From Pseudozyma flocculosa PF-1 (taxonomy: Eukaryota; Basidiomycota; Ustilaginomycetes; Ustilaginales; Ustilaginaceae): DNA of 64,000 nt. This document shows, piece by piece, positions 23,863 to 34,114 of this stretch (positions within the stretch are counted from its first letter, which is position 1; each line of letters starts with the position of its first letter). Under the pieces are notes generated by a model. It saw nothing but the letters and a program-made list of their open reading frames with translations, did no database searches and was not told the origin of the DNA. The stretch is from the NCBI RefSeq assembly GCF_000417875.1, contig NW_006920872.1, positions 416,197 to 480,196 on the forward strand, read 5' to 3'. The position numbers and the translations under genes are program-made.

Positions 23863-25045
23863 CTAGAGCTTCGACTGCCTCTTGACCTTGTCCTCGGTCG
23901 CCTTCCTTCGCGAGTAGGCCGTCCAGAGACCGCTGACGAGGCCCAAGGGCGGGAGGACCCACTGGAGCAGCCACAAGATCCTCCCGCTGCCGGCGCCGTA
24001 TCGGTTGGTCCAGGAAGAGACGAGCCGATCGACCTGTTGCTTGAGTTGGGGCGACGCGTTGATGCCTTTGGCCCAGCTCGGTCCGTCATTGTTGTCGTCG
24101 TCGTCGCCGCCGCCGGAAGATGACGACGACGGTGGCAAGGCGGAGGAGTTGTCGAGCACGACGTCGGCGTAGGGGATTTTTGAGGCGAGTTTGAGCTGCG
24201 AGTTGAGCCGATTGGTGGCGTCTTCGGGCGTCAGGCCGCGTTCGGTGTCGCGCTGGAGCATACGGCTGTGCTGGTCCTCCTCGGAGCTGGTGCAATGCGG
24301 GGGCAAGGGGCAGGGGAGGAGAAGCGACGTGGAACGAGGAGGACGTGTGAGCGGAAGGGAGCGAGGACGATCGTCCCAGGTGCGGCCATCAAGGCGGCAG
24401 CCGACGCAGGAACACACCACCAGACGAGGACGACCTGACCGCAGAACTTCCACATGCCCGCCTCGACGAGGAGGGGCGAGTCGACGACGACGACCTTTTC
24501 GCCGCGCAGCCAGTAGCCGACGAGGAGCCACGCCATCCTCCTGCGGATGGCGCCGTGGGTGAGGCGGTTGAGCGTCTTTGTGCGTTGCGGGTTGCCGAAC
24601 ACCTTGCGTCCCAGCGCGGGACGGTTGAGGGTGCCATCGTCGGCCAGGATGTCGGTGCCGAACTCGGCGACGAGCGCCCGCAGCGTCGGTTGGCCCGGTT
24701 CGACGACTTGGCGCGCGAGGATGTCGAGGTCGATCAGCGGGATGCGTGATGGGTGCGCCGAGATGAGGCGTGAAGCCGTGCTTTTCCCTGTGAGATGCCG
24801 ACGGGCGGACGGTGCAGGTGATGTGGGTCAGTTGCAGCTCTCGGTGTGCGTCGACTAGGTGCGAGCCGGCGGACTTACCAGAGGCGATTCCGCCCGTCAA
24901 TCCGACGACTGAAGTCGGTCAGGCGGCCAAGGGCGGTCGTAGAGGAGCGAAGAGGAGCGAAGAGGAGAGTGGGCAGGACGGACGAAGTGGTGAGTCGATC
25001 GTTGCGCCGAGTTGGACGCCATGCTCCTGAGCACCTACCCAGCAT
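23863..25045 (-). CDS. CAB5: Dephospho-CoA kinase
   Basis: Catalyses the last CoA step, ATP-dependent phosphorylation of dephospho-CoA. Four exons on the minus strand: 25045-25039 (7 bases), 24908-24879 (30 bases), 24787-24421 and 24286-23863, all phase-consistent, giving 275 residues. The two tiny exons rebuild the family N-terminus MLVVGLTGGIASGKST, with the P-loop GGIASGKST at residues 8-16 split across the second intron. Further family blocks are IPLIDLDILARQVV, NRLTHGAIRRRM, VVVDSPLLVEAGM, and after the last intron CSEEDQHSRMLQRD, LTPEDATNRLNSQ and YADVVLDNS. An acidic, Ser-rich insertion and a hydrophobic C-terminal segment (ILWLLQWVLPPLGLVSGL) with basic residues after it suggest membrane anchoring; yeast Cab5 associates with mitochondria. 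It is slightly longer than the roughly 230-240 residues usual for eukaryotic enzymes because of this tail and insertion. Confidence 0.93.
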
Positions 25046-25929
25046 GGCGCAGTCTTGGTGCTGAAGATTCTATTGGGGCGGGAGAGAGGGAGCAGGACAG
25101 AGGCGAGGGTCTGTTGTGGTCTATGCAGGTTCGCGGGATGGTGGTGGAAGAGCAGAGGAAGGCAAACGAGTCCCGCTCCCCCTGCAGCCCCCTCCCCGGT
25201 TCCCACCGGCCAGGGTGTGGAGGAGGCGGGGCGCTGGGAAGGGTGTGCACGCACGAGCCAGCCAGCCCTTTCAGACGCGGCACCCCACGAGATTCGAGGC
25301 GGCCCTCGATCCCCCCAAAGTCTTCCTTTGCCCTCTCGGTCGGCCCAAAACCAGAGGGCCCGCTCATCCACTTCAGCTCGCCTTGTCCGCTAACACCTCT
25401 TCACAAATGCACGCCAGTGTCTGTCCTGTCGTCCCATGCCGCGCAAGGGGGGGAGCGCCGAACGCGCGATGTCGAGAAGAGTGGGCTGAGTATTTTGAGT
25501 TTATCAAAGAACCTTTCGGCGTCGCCGCTGCCTGCACGCGCACAACCGACCAACAGGCAGCTCGGCTTGTTAGATAGGAAGCGTCGGATGGTCGGTCGGC
25601 GTCTGTCTGTCTGTGGTCTATGGATGACGATATGCTGGCCCCTCATGATGGACGGGTCAAGGGGGAAAAAGCTTGTTGGGCGTTCTGCGCGATGTCGTTC
25701 CTTCTCCGTTGATAATGTAGATGGCGGAATCCGGCCCTAGGCATGTATGTGCTCTCGCTCGATCAAGTGGGCCAGTGTATCGCATCGGTCGAGCGTCGTG
25801 TAGCAGGTAGCAGCGTCAGGTGCTGGAGCGGAGCTGACGAGCACCGGACGCCATCGCGCGTTGCCTGGCATCGCATCGACGGCCAGACGGCCGCTTTCGA
25901 GGCATCCTCATTGTCTGCCACTCGTCGCT
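25046..25929. promoter_or_regulatory. CAB5 upstream region and 3' region of the Cid1-like gene
   Basis: About 880 bases between two minus-strand genes. It should contain the CAB5 promoter and the 3' untranslated region of the upstream neighbour. No distinct element or gene was recognised. Confidence 0.45.
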
Positions 25930-28900
25930 TCACTCGTTGCCCTGCTGCTCCTTGCTTCGAACCGCCGACGTGGCAGTGCCACGCTCCGGCGCGGCTGACG
26001 CAGCCTTCTGCTCGGCCTTCCTGCGGTTCTTGGCATGCTCGATAATCGAGCTCGGCAACCTCAGCGAGGTGCGAGGCGGCGAGGGAGGCACCGCGGCGGC
26101 GCCCGCGCCCTTGCCCGTCTGGGTCGCCATCATCTGCGGCGAGGTCGTCTCTTCCGAGTCGAGCGCCGACAACCGCGCAAGCTCATCCAGCGTCGCCTCG
26201 CTGATTACCGAGCTCGCATCGTCGTTGTCCGGCCCGAGCGCGCGCGCGTCGGCCGGCTCAGCGTTTTCGCTAGCTCGGCGCAGGTACTCTTGCAGCATCG
26301 CTCGCGTGTCCTGCACCTGCGGCAGCTGCTGTTGCTGCTGCGATGGTTGGTGAGACATTGTCGCCGGCGTGGGCGGCATGTGCGGATGTTGCTGACGCAG
26401 CTGCTGCTGGTGCTGTTGGTCCGGCGCTTGAAACTGTTGCTGATGCGGCGGCGGAGGCTGCTGATGGTTCAGGACATTGAGCTGATGATAGCTCTGGTAC
26501 TGCTGCTGCTGCTGATGCTGATGCTGATGCTGCGGCACTTGGCCGTACGCGTGCGAGGCCGGGCTGTGACCATGGGGATGCGGATGGTTGTGGAACGAAG
26601 AAGACTGCGAGCCGCGCCTCTGATTGTTGCCCGGCTGCGAAAAGGTCCACGTCGGACTGGTCGAGTAGTGATGCGGCCCGCCATTGACGCCTTCGCTGTG
26701 CATCGAGGACGAAGCGTGGCTCGAACTCGACAGCCGGCGAGCAGTCTCGCCATTCGGAGCTACCGACAGCCCGGCCATCTGTCCCTCGAGCTCATCCGAT
26801 GAACCAGCGTTCTTGGCATACGCATGGATGCCTGGCCCGGGCGGCAGACTCGTGACCGGAAGGACGACGCCGTTGGTGGCTCCCGCTGCCTCTCCGTTGG
26901 CGGCGGCAGCTGCAGCGGCTGCCGCTCTTGGCAGCGACTTTGACCGGTTCAGCGACTCGGACAGGCTGCGCGCTGTTTTGGTACGAGGACCGCTGCTGAG
27001 GTCGTCCCGCGTCGCGTTGACGGGCTCGGGCCCGAAGCTGATCTCGGCACCATACGCAAACGCCTCCTGGGCGTTTGGTCCATTCGACGGGTGAAGCACG
27101 CTGGGTAGGGCATGCTTGAAGGACGGCGAGGTGCGCGCGGACGCATGGCCGATGCTGGCCCGCGAGAAGCCGTCGTAGCTGCTCGGAGGGCCCGTGTCAC
27201 TCTGACCCGAAGAGATGACGGGTTCCTGGGCATGCGCGAAGCGGGGCGGCTGCGGCTTAGGGCTCAGCCCATGGTTTCGAGACAGGGGCGCCAGCATCGC
27301 CGTCGTGGGTGGGAACGCGACGCCCTGCCCCAGCCCTCTTGCCATTTGTTCAAAGGCGAAGCTGCCTCCATAACCGCTAAAGGTGGGCGAGTCGTAGCGG
27401 CGCGGATTGGCGTACATGTCGCGATACGACCGACCATCGACGCCAGGAGGCCCGTTCTGGTAGCGCGGTCTCGGGTACGGGCCGTCGGGTGCCCGGCTGA
27501 GCCCATCTTCGCGCTCCTCGCACAGCTCGGCGATGAGCGCAGAGACGCGCTGCGACTTTGGGTTCATGAGGATCCGGCTGGCCCGCATAAACTCGCCGCG
27601 GATCGTGTAGAGGCCGTCCTTGGTGACGGTCCTGGACACGTTGTAGCCCATCTGGAACGGATCCTCGATGCACAGCTCCGAGTTCCAGCTCTTGCTGTCT
27701 TTGGAGAGCAGGCCTCCCTCGGTGCGGAGGCTGATGACGTCCTTGGCGTAGCTGAACTCCTTCGAAAAGTACCGGAAGAACTCGATCAGGAGCTCGCCGA
27801 CGTTTTCCGTGTTCTGAGAGGTCCACTCCTTGCGCAGCGTGGCCACGTCGTCGTAGAAGTAGATGTTGTGGCCGTCGAGCTCCAGCTCCTCGGGCTTGAG
27901 CTGCCGCGTCGGCGGCACTCTCTGCAGGTTGGGTAGCACCGCCGGCCTCTTGACGTGGGTCAGGAAGTAGAGCGCGAGCAGCGTGTAGCCGTACGACGAC
28001 AGCGTGCCCGTGTAGGGCGAATTGAGCTTGCGCCTCTTGGACCAGACCTTGAGGAAAAGGACCAGCGTCCGCAGCCGCGGCGGGTCGACCATGGCGTAGC
28101 TCAGCAACAGCCGAGTGTTCTCGAGCGCCAACCTGTTCTCGAAGCCGATGTCGCAGGCGATCTCGTACGGCAGCTCGGGCGTGGGAGCTGGGCGCCAAGG
28201 AGAGTCAGGGGCGACACAGGAAAGATGAGCCGAGCCGTATGGACGTCAGCTGGAGCTTGCCGAAGACGGCACGGAAAGCAAGCGAGAGCTTCGGCCTGCG
28301 ACACTCACCACGACTGATCTTGATGATCGGGATCCGGGCTCTCGGCAGCGGCATGACGTTGAAGTCGGTCTCTGCAGTCGGGTTCGAGTTCGTGCGGGCA
28401 AAGATTAGTCGCTGTGCATCGCCGAGGCTGCCATTCGGGCCGGGACGGGTAGTGACTCCTTCCGCCACTGCAGGGTCCGGCTCTCACCTTCTCGGATCAG
28501 CTGGCTCAGGATCTCGACGAGCTCCGATGCTGTATGCTGCGTCGCGGGCTTGCCATCCTTCTTGCTGGTCAAGCAGCAGAGGTCCATGTCTGATGGCAGG
28601 GACAGGCAGAAAACGGGCGGGAGCGAGAGCAGGCGTTGGTCGTCAGCTCTTGTGACGCAGCGTGGCACCCTCAACCACGGAGGGGTGGGCCGCAGCAGCA
28701 GCGGGGACCATGCCAGCCAAAGCGCCCTTACTCACCAGAGTTGCGAAGCGCAAAGCCATTGGCCATGCTGCCAAACGCCAGGAGCTTGGCGCCAGGGCTG
28801 ACCTTGGACGCCAAGCGTTCCAGTTGCCGCCGAGTCGCCTCCTTGATCCTGTACTCCTCCTCGGTGGGCAGTATCGGACTGAGGAAGGCGATGATGCAAT

Positions 28901-29744
28901 TGGTAAGCTCCGCCGTATGCCGCTCGTAGGCGGCAGGGGTCATGGTGTTCTGATGGCTCGATCCGTGGTAAGGCACAGCGAAGCCGGCCGGGGCGGCGGG
29001 GACGTTGCCAGCAGCCATTGCGCTGAGAGAAGGTATCGAGGGCGGGAGGTGCTGGTTGGTCTGAGCTCGCATCCGAGGCGGGCTGCGGCTTCCTTGGGTC
29101 GAAGGCGGAAAATGCTGTGGGGGGCCCAGGGTCGGATGCGGTGCAGGAGTGACGGTCGAAGTTGACGCTCTCGCCCTGCCGTTCGCGCCCGCCGTCCCGT
29201 TCGGCAGTGCGCTAATCGGTGCGGAGCCACTGATGCCGGGTGTGGACGCAGTCCGCCCAGACGCCGACATGAGCGGGGCTGCCGGGCTGGCGGTGCCATT
29301 CTGACCCACGTCGGCCGGCGGCTGTACCGCTGGTTCCACATGTGCCTCGATCCTTGCCTTTGAAGGGCTTGGCGGGAGGCCGGCCGGCAGCGTCGGACTG
29401 CGGTGCGAGGACGAGGCCAGCGGTGGGACGTCGAGACGGTCCGAGTTGGGCACCCTCATCTGGGCTGCGCTGAAGCTCGGCCCGGAAAACTTGGCTGTCC
29501 CAGGGTCGATGGGTGAGGATGATGCGGAAAGGGCGGCCCGCATCTTGGCGCTGGCTTCGGAGCGGGCGGTGGCCTTGCTGGGAGATGAGCTCGATGACCT
29601 TGTGGGCGGTAACCCTGCAGACTTTGGCGCGAGGAGGTCAACGGCCTGGTCATTGGCAGACTGCGGGCGGGCCTCGTTTGTCTGAGCTGGGTCGATACGG
29701 GCATCGCCGGAGAGCCGCGAAGGCCCTGGATTTGGTTGCTCCAT
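25930..29744 (-). CDS. Cid1-type non-canonical poly(A)/uridylyl transferase
   Basis: Adds nucleotides to RNA 3' ends; whether it prefers UTP or ATP cannot be read here. Exons on the minus strand: 29744-28736, 28589-28488, 28371-28309 and 28187-25930, all phase 1 junctions, giving 1,143 residues. The nucleotidyltransferase signature is complete: FGSMANGFALRNS, the metal-binding pair Asp337 and Asp339 (SDMDLC), and the third acid Asp404 in ACDIGFENRLALENT, preceded by ARIPIIKI. The PAP-associated domain follows (LVLFLKVWSKRRKLN, LSSYGYTLLALYFL, GELLIEFFRYFS, IEDPFQMGYNVSRTV), to about residue 580. Residues 1 to about 250 and from 590 on are disordered, the C-terminus being Gln/His/Pro-rich. The start at 29744 is the first ATG with protein-like sequence after it; an in-frame leader exists upstream. 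The catalytic assignment is firm, the substrate unknown. Confidence 0.9.
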
Positions 29745-30994
29745 GCTGAGAGTTGAGCTGTGGAAGGCAGCCTTGTCGAACGAGGGCCAAGGACTTTGTC
29801 TGGACCGAGAGCGGTTCGGCTGGCAGGCGGGCGTGATCAAACTGATCGCCGTTGACTGAGGGTGGCGCAGCAAAGACGGGCAGTCGACTCTGCAGAAGCC
29901 CAGTCAGGCGAACAATGCCGCAGGCTTGGAGAGTGGCGGCTGGCGGTGCAAGGTGAAAGCCTCGGTCGATCGCCGAAGAAAGGTTGCGCCGTTCTGTAGC
30001 GCCGGTGGTGCGACGAGTCAAGCGGTGCTGGGTCGAGGGATTAAGCTGGCCTCAAAGGCGGCTATGCTGAGCTGGGTCGGGTTCCACTGCGGGGCCTGCA
30101 AGCACGAGCTGAGCTGCGAGCAATTTGAAACGGCTTCCTGAAGATACTGCGAGACGAGTTCGGGTGGTATTGACGCCCGCTTAGTGTGAGTAGGCAACGC
30201 CGATGCCGAGGCTGGACGGACCAGTGAGCGGCAAGGGCAGACAAGGCGGTAGCTGCAAATGCGAGGGCCGACTCGGACAATGGTGTTGGCGCTGGTGTGC
30301 AAGCGGCGATGGTCGAGGGGACTCGGAGAAACGGTGTTCCCCGAGGGCGAGGGTAGGCGCTTTTGAGGTGGCGAGTGCGACGAGGTTCTGCTTACAGAAC
30401 GATGCAGTCCGATGGGCAGTAGTGTCGGGGCAGAGGCTGGCAGACCGGTCGAGACTGGAGCGCTACGCTGAAAGCCGAAAGGTGAAGTGGGGTGAGTGGG
30501 GGGGTCGCGGCAAAGCGCTAGCGCAGCCGGCGTAGGGAGTGGCGTCTGAGGGGGAAGCGCAAGGAGATTGCGGGTGCCGCTCAGGGCCGTGTTGGACTCG
30601 ACGGGCGGGCCTCGGGGGGCTGAAGACTTGCGTGCCGAGGCAGGCGGCTTCGAGCGTCGCACAAGAACGGTACGTAGTCGTGCCAGCGAAGCCGTGATGG
30701 GACCGGACCGGCGGCCAGGAGTGGAGCGATGAAGGCCGGAGTCAGTTCGGATGGCGACGGTGACGGGAGACCTGGCGGGTGAGCGAGCGAAAGGGTTTGG
30801 AGGGTGGTCGACGTGGAGCGGACGTCGTCTTGGCCTTTGCGTGGTGTTCGTCGCGATGGAGGTACAGTGGTAGTAGTTGTGAGGACGAGGGCAGGTGAGC
30901 AGCCTTCGATGGAGAGAGTGGTGCGAGCGCAGTCGGGGTGAAGGTGACGACTGACAGAAGAGAGAGCAGCGGCGGTGAGCGGCAACAAGCAATC

Positions 30995-31034
30995 AACCAA
31001 CCAACCAACCAACCAACCAACCAACCCACCAACC
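30995..31034. repeat. (AACC)n tetranucleotide repeat
   Basis: About ten AACC units, with one variation near the end, upstream of the Cid1-like gene. Confidence 0.88.
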
Positions 31035-31150
31035 CCAGCGAGCCAGCTTGCAAAAGGCAAAATGCCAACGGCGCCCAACCGTACCGGGCGTTGGCTGGCC
31101 TGCCTCGCCTCTCGAGCTTGGTTGGGTGCGTGTGCGCTTGGCCTTTTTCG

Positions 31151-31168
31151 CCTGCCTGCCTGCCTGCC
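31151..31168. repeat. (CCTG)n repeat
   Basis: Four and a half CCTG units, followed by a degenerate GGTC repeat to about 31,193. Non-coding. Confidence 0.75.
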
Positions 31169-32082
31169 CGCTTCTCGGTCGGTCGGCCGGTCGGGTCGAT
31201 GTCTGGCCTGCCTGTCTTGGCCTCGCTGGCTGGCTTCGCCTGGCTTGCTGGCTTGCTTGGTGGCTGAGCGTCGAGGGGCGTGCGCTCGCCTCCCACCACA
31301 ACCGGCTGCTACTCAAGACTCTGCTTGCCTCTCCGCAGCCTCGTACGCTGTCGACGGGTGGTTGCAGACCGATGACCTCGGCCTCGGCCTCCCTTCTCTA
31401 GCCTCTAGCTTCCTCAGCCCCGCCCTTTGGCTTGGGAGTGGGTCAACCGGTTCGTCGCGGCGCCGACTGCGAGCATCTCGAAATCAGCTGAAGCCTGCAG
31501 AGAGTGTGTAGTGCAGCCTCTCGTCGACCCTGCTTGGCATAGCCAGGCCAACGCTTTCCTTTCTCCCAGCAGCACCCCAGCGTGGGAGCGTGCAAGGGAC
31601 GCGTCTTTCCCGTGGCTTCTCACGCTCTCTCAACCCGCATCATCGCCGTCGTCCGTCCCCTTTCGTCGCCGGTGACCCCGAAGACAAAGCCAGCGCGGGC
31701 CTGCGCCGCGTGCAGAGGTTGCAGCCAGGCTCTGGGACCCCACCACCGCAGCCCCCCACGCCTTCTTCGGATATCGGGCAGCGCACCGTCGCCCTCAGGC
31801 CAATACGTATCGGCGTCTCGCGCGAAAAACGGGTCAGACAGTCTCGTCGCGCCCCTCCTCCTCGATCCTCCGTCGGTCGCAGTGCTCAACAAGGCAGCAG
31901 GCCCTTGGCACAGAAAAGAATGGCAATTAAGGTGGCGAGATGGCCAGGCCTGGGCCCGGCGTAGGAAGCATCAGATGGGGGCGTCGTGCTGGATCATGCA
32001 GAGAGAGAGAGAGGCTGATGGCCGGCAAAAGGCAGATGCACGCTGATAGGCTGGCTGTCGTCCACCGGCCTGGGCAAGGGCG

Positions 32083-34076
32083 TCATCCCTTGGTCGTCGA
32101 GTCGCTGTTCCAGCTTTCGCGTTGTCGCGCCGCTCCGCCGCCGCCGCCGTGGCCCGCACTCGTGCGTTCGCCATCGTCGTCGTCGCCGTCGTCATCGCCG
32201 TTACCTGCATCGTCGTCGTCGTCTTCGGCCTCGGCCTCGATCCTTCGCGCCACCTGCAGCAGTTGCGCAATCTCTGATCGCTCGCAAGGGTTGGAAAGGA
32301 ACTCGCTCTGTTCGAGGCACGTCGTCAATCGCAGCACAAGAGTAGGCTCTTTGTGTCAGCTCTTGTCTCCGCCTCGCGGTTCGGTGTCGTCGGCCGGCAA
32401 GCGCGGTGGGCTGCACCTCGAGACTCACCATGGCGAGCATTTCGGCGCTGGGCCGCTTGTCCGGATCCATCTCGGTGGCCCAGTGCAGGAACTGCTTGAG
32501 CTCATACGACGCTGCGCTCGGGTCGCTCAGCGCAGGCAGGCCCATCTTGGCCGTCAGCGTGATGGCGCGCAGCGGCGGGAAGTCGACGCGCGGCGGATCG
32601 CCCTCGATCATCTCCCACAGCACCACACCGAGCGACCAGATGTCGCACCGGACGTCGTACGAGTCCGCCCGGATCACTTCGGGCGCCATCCAGTACGGCG
32701 TGCCCACCACCGAACGCCGGCTCACGTTGCCCGGCCCGAGCTGGCTGGCGTGGGTGAAGTCGCTGATCTTGGCCGCCCCCGACGCAGAGAGCATGATGTT
32801 GTCCGACCGCACGTCGCGGTGGATGACCTTGCGCGCGTGGAGGAACTGGAGCGCGTCCACCAGATCGGCCATGATGCGGCTCATGTGGTCCTCTTGGAGC
32901 TCGATGCCGGCACCCTTGAGCGCAATCAGATCCGCCAGGCTGCGGTCGGCCAGCTCCTGCACAATCCACACCGCATCGCCCTGCAGGAAGACGGCGTCGA
33001 GGCTGATGAGGTGCGGGTGGATGCAGCTGCGCCACAGCGCCACCTCCTTTGGCAGCTCCTGCAGCCGCAGCGACGTCTCGCCCTCGGCATCGGGCACCTG
33101 CACCACCTTGATCGCGACCCTGCCCCGGCTGGCCACCTTTGTGGCTGCGTAGACCGGTCCGCTCTCGCCGTCCCCAATCATCTCGATGTCTTCGAAGCTC
33201 CCGGGTGCGGGCGTGGGAGAGAGGATGCCCTCGAGGTAGGCTAGCCTCTCCGGCAGATGCGGCGGGGTCGGTGCCCGGACTGGGTCGCGGCTGGCCACCG
33301 TGGGCGCCGCCTTTGGCTGGGTGCGATCGAGCCGCTCCGGCTGCGACGGGGCTTTTGGAGTCTGTTGATTGGAAGGTGGAGCCGTAGGACGCGAGTCGTG
33401 CTGTATCACGGGCGTCGGCGCCTGCGCCTGCGCCTGCGCCTGCGTCTGCGGCCTCGTCTCGGTCGCGGATGGTCGAAGCCCCATGTTTTGGGTGGCAAAC
33501 TCCTTTGGTGGCGGCAGCGGCGGCACGGGCGGCGTGTCATCGACGCCCAACGACATGGGCATCACGTCGTCCAGATCCATCGACTGCCGCGCCAGCATCA
33601 GCTCCCGGAACGTCCGGATCTTCTCGTTGTCGTCGCCGAACACCGAGTCTGTATCAAACCCGCTGGCGTAATGCATCGAGACGGGGAAGCGACGGACGTC
33701 GCTGCTGACGCGGTGAGGCGGGAAGGAGTCGGGGCCGTGGTGCTCCCCAGGGCCACCATGGCTGTCGAGGAACTCGGCTTCGTTGCCTTCCCATTCCATG
33801 CCATCGCCGTCGTCGAGGTCGTCGTCGTCGGGCCGGCTTCTCGTAAACGTGGGCACCGGCGAGCGTGCAGCCGCGCGAACGTAAGGGCTCGCCTTCTCCG
33901 TCGCCTCAGACGCGGGCTGGCTGGTGCTGCTGCGCGGAGAATCGCCGGTAGAGCCAGCCGCGGACGCCGTGGTGGGGATGACGGCGGGCAGTGCTGTTGC
34001 AGGACCGTGGCCGGGCACCTGGCGCAAGTCTTGCGGGGAGTGAGCGCGCTGAGGTTTGGATCGACTGTCGCTGTCG

Positions 34077-34114
<38 letters not shown>

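Larger units (their letters stand above)
29745..32082. promoter_or_regulatory. Upstream region of the Cid1-like gene and 3' region of the PAK-like kinase gene
   Basis: About 2.3 kb between two minus-strand genes. A long minus-strand open frame (about 30,018-30,992) is Ser/Pro/Arg/His-rich and without any domain; I read it as leader or shadow sequence. The region also carries AACC and CCTG repeats. Nothing else is supported. Confidence 0.45.

Noticed and set aside
30018..30992. 324-codon minus-strand frame upstream of the Cid1-like gene
   Set aside because: Ser/Pro/Arg/His-rich with no domain, and begins with GTG; more likely leader or intergenic sequence.
32201..32428. Read-through C-terminus of the PAK-like kinase
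   Set aside because: A GTGAGT donor after codon 1691 and an AG acceptor at 32,347 give a phase-matched exon with a better C-terminus; the read-through is Arg-rich.
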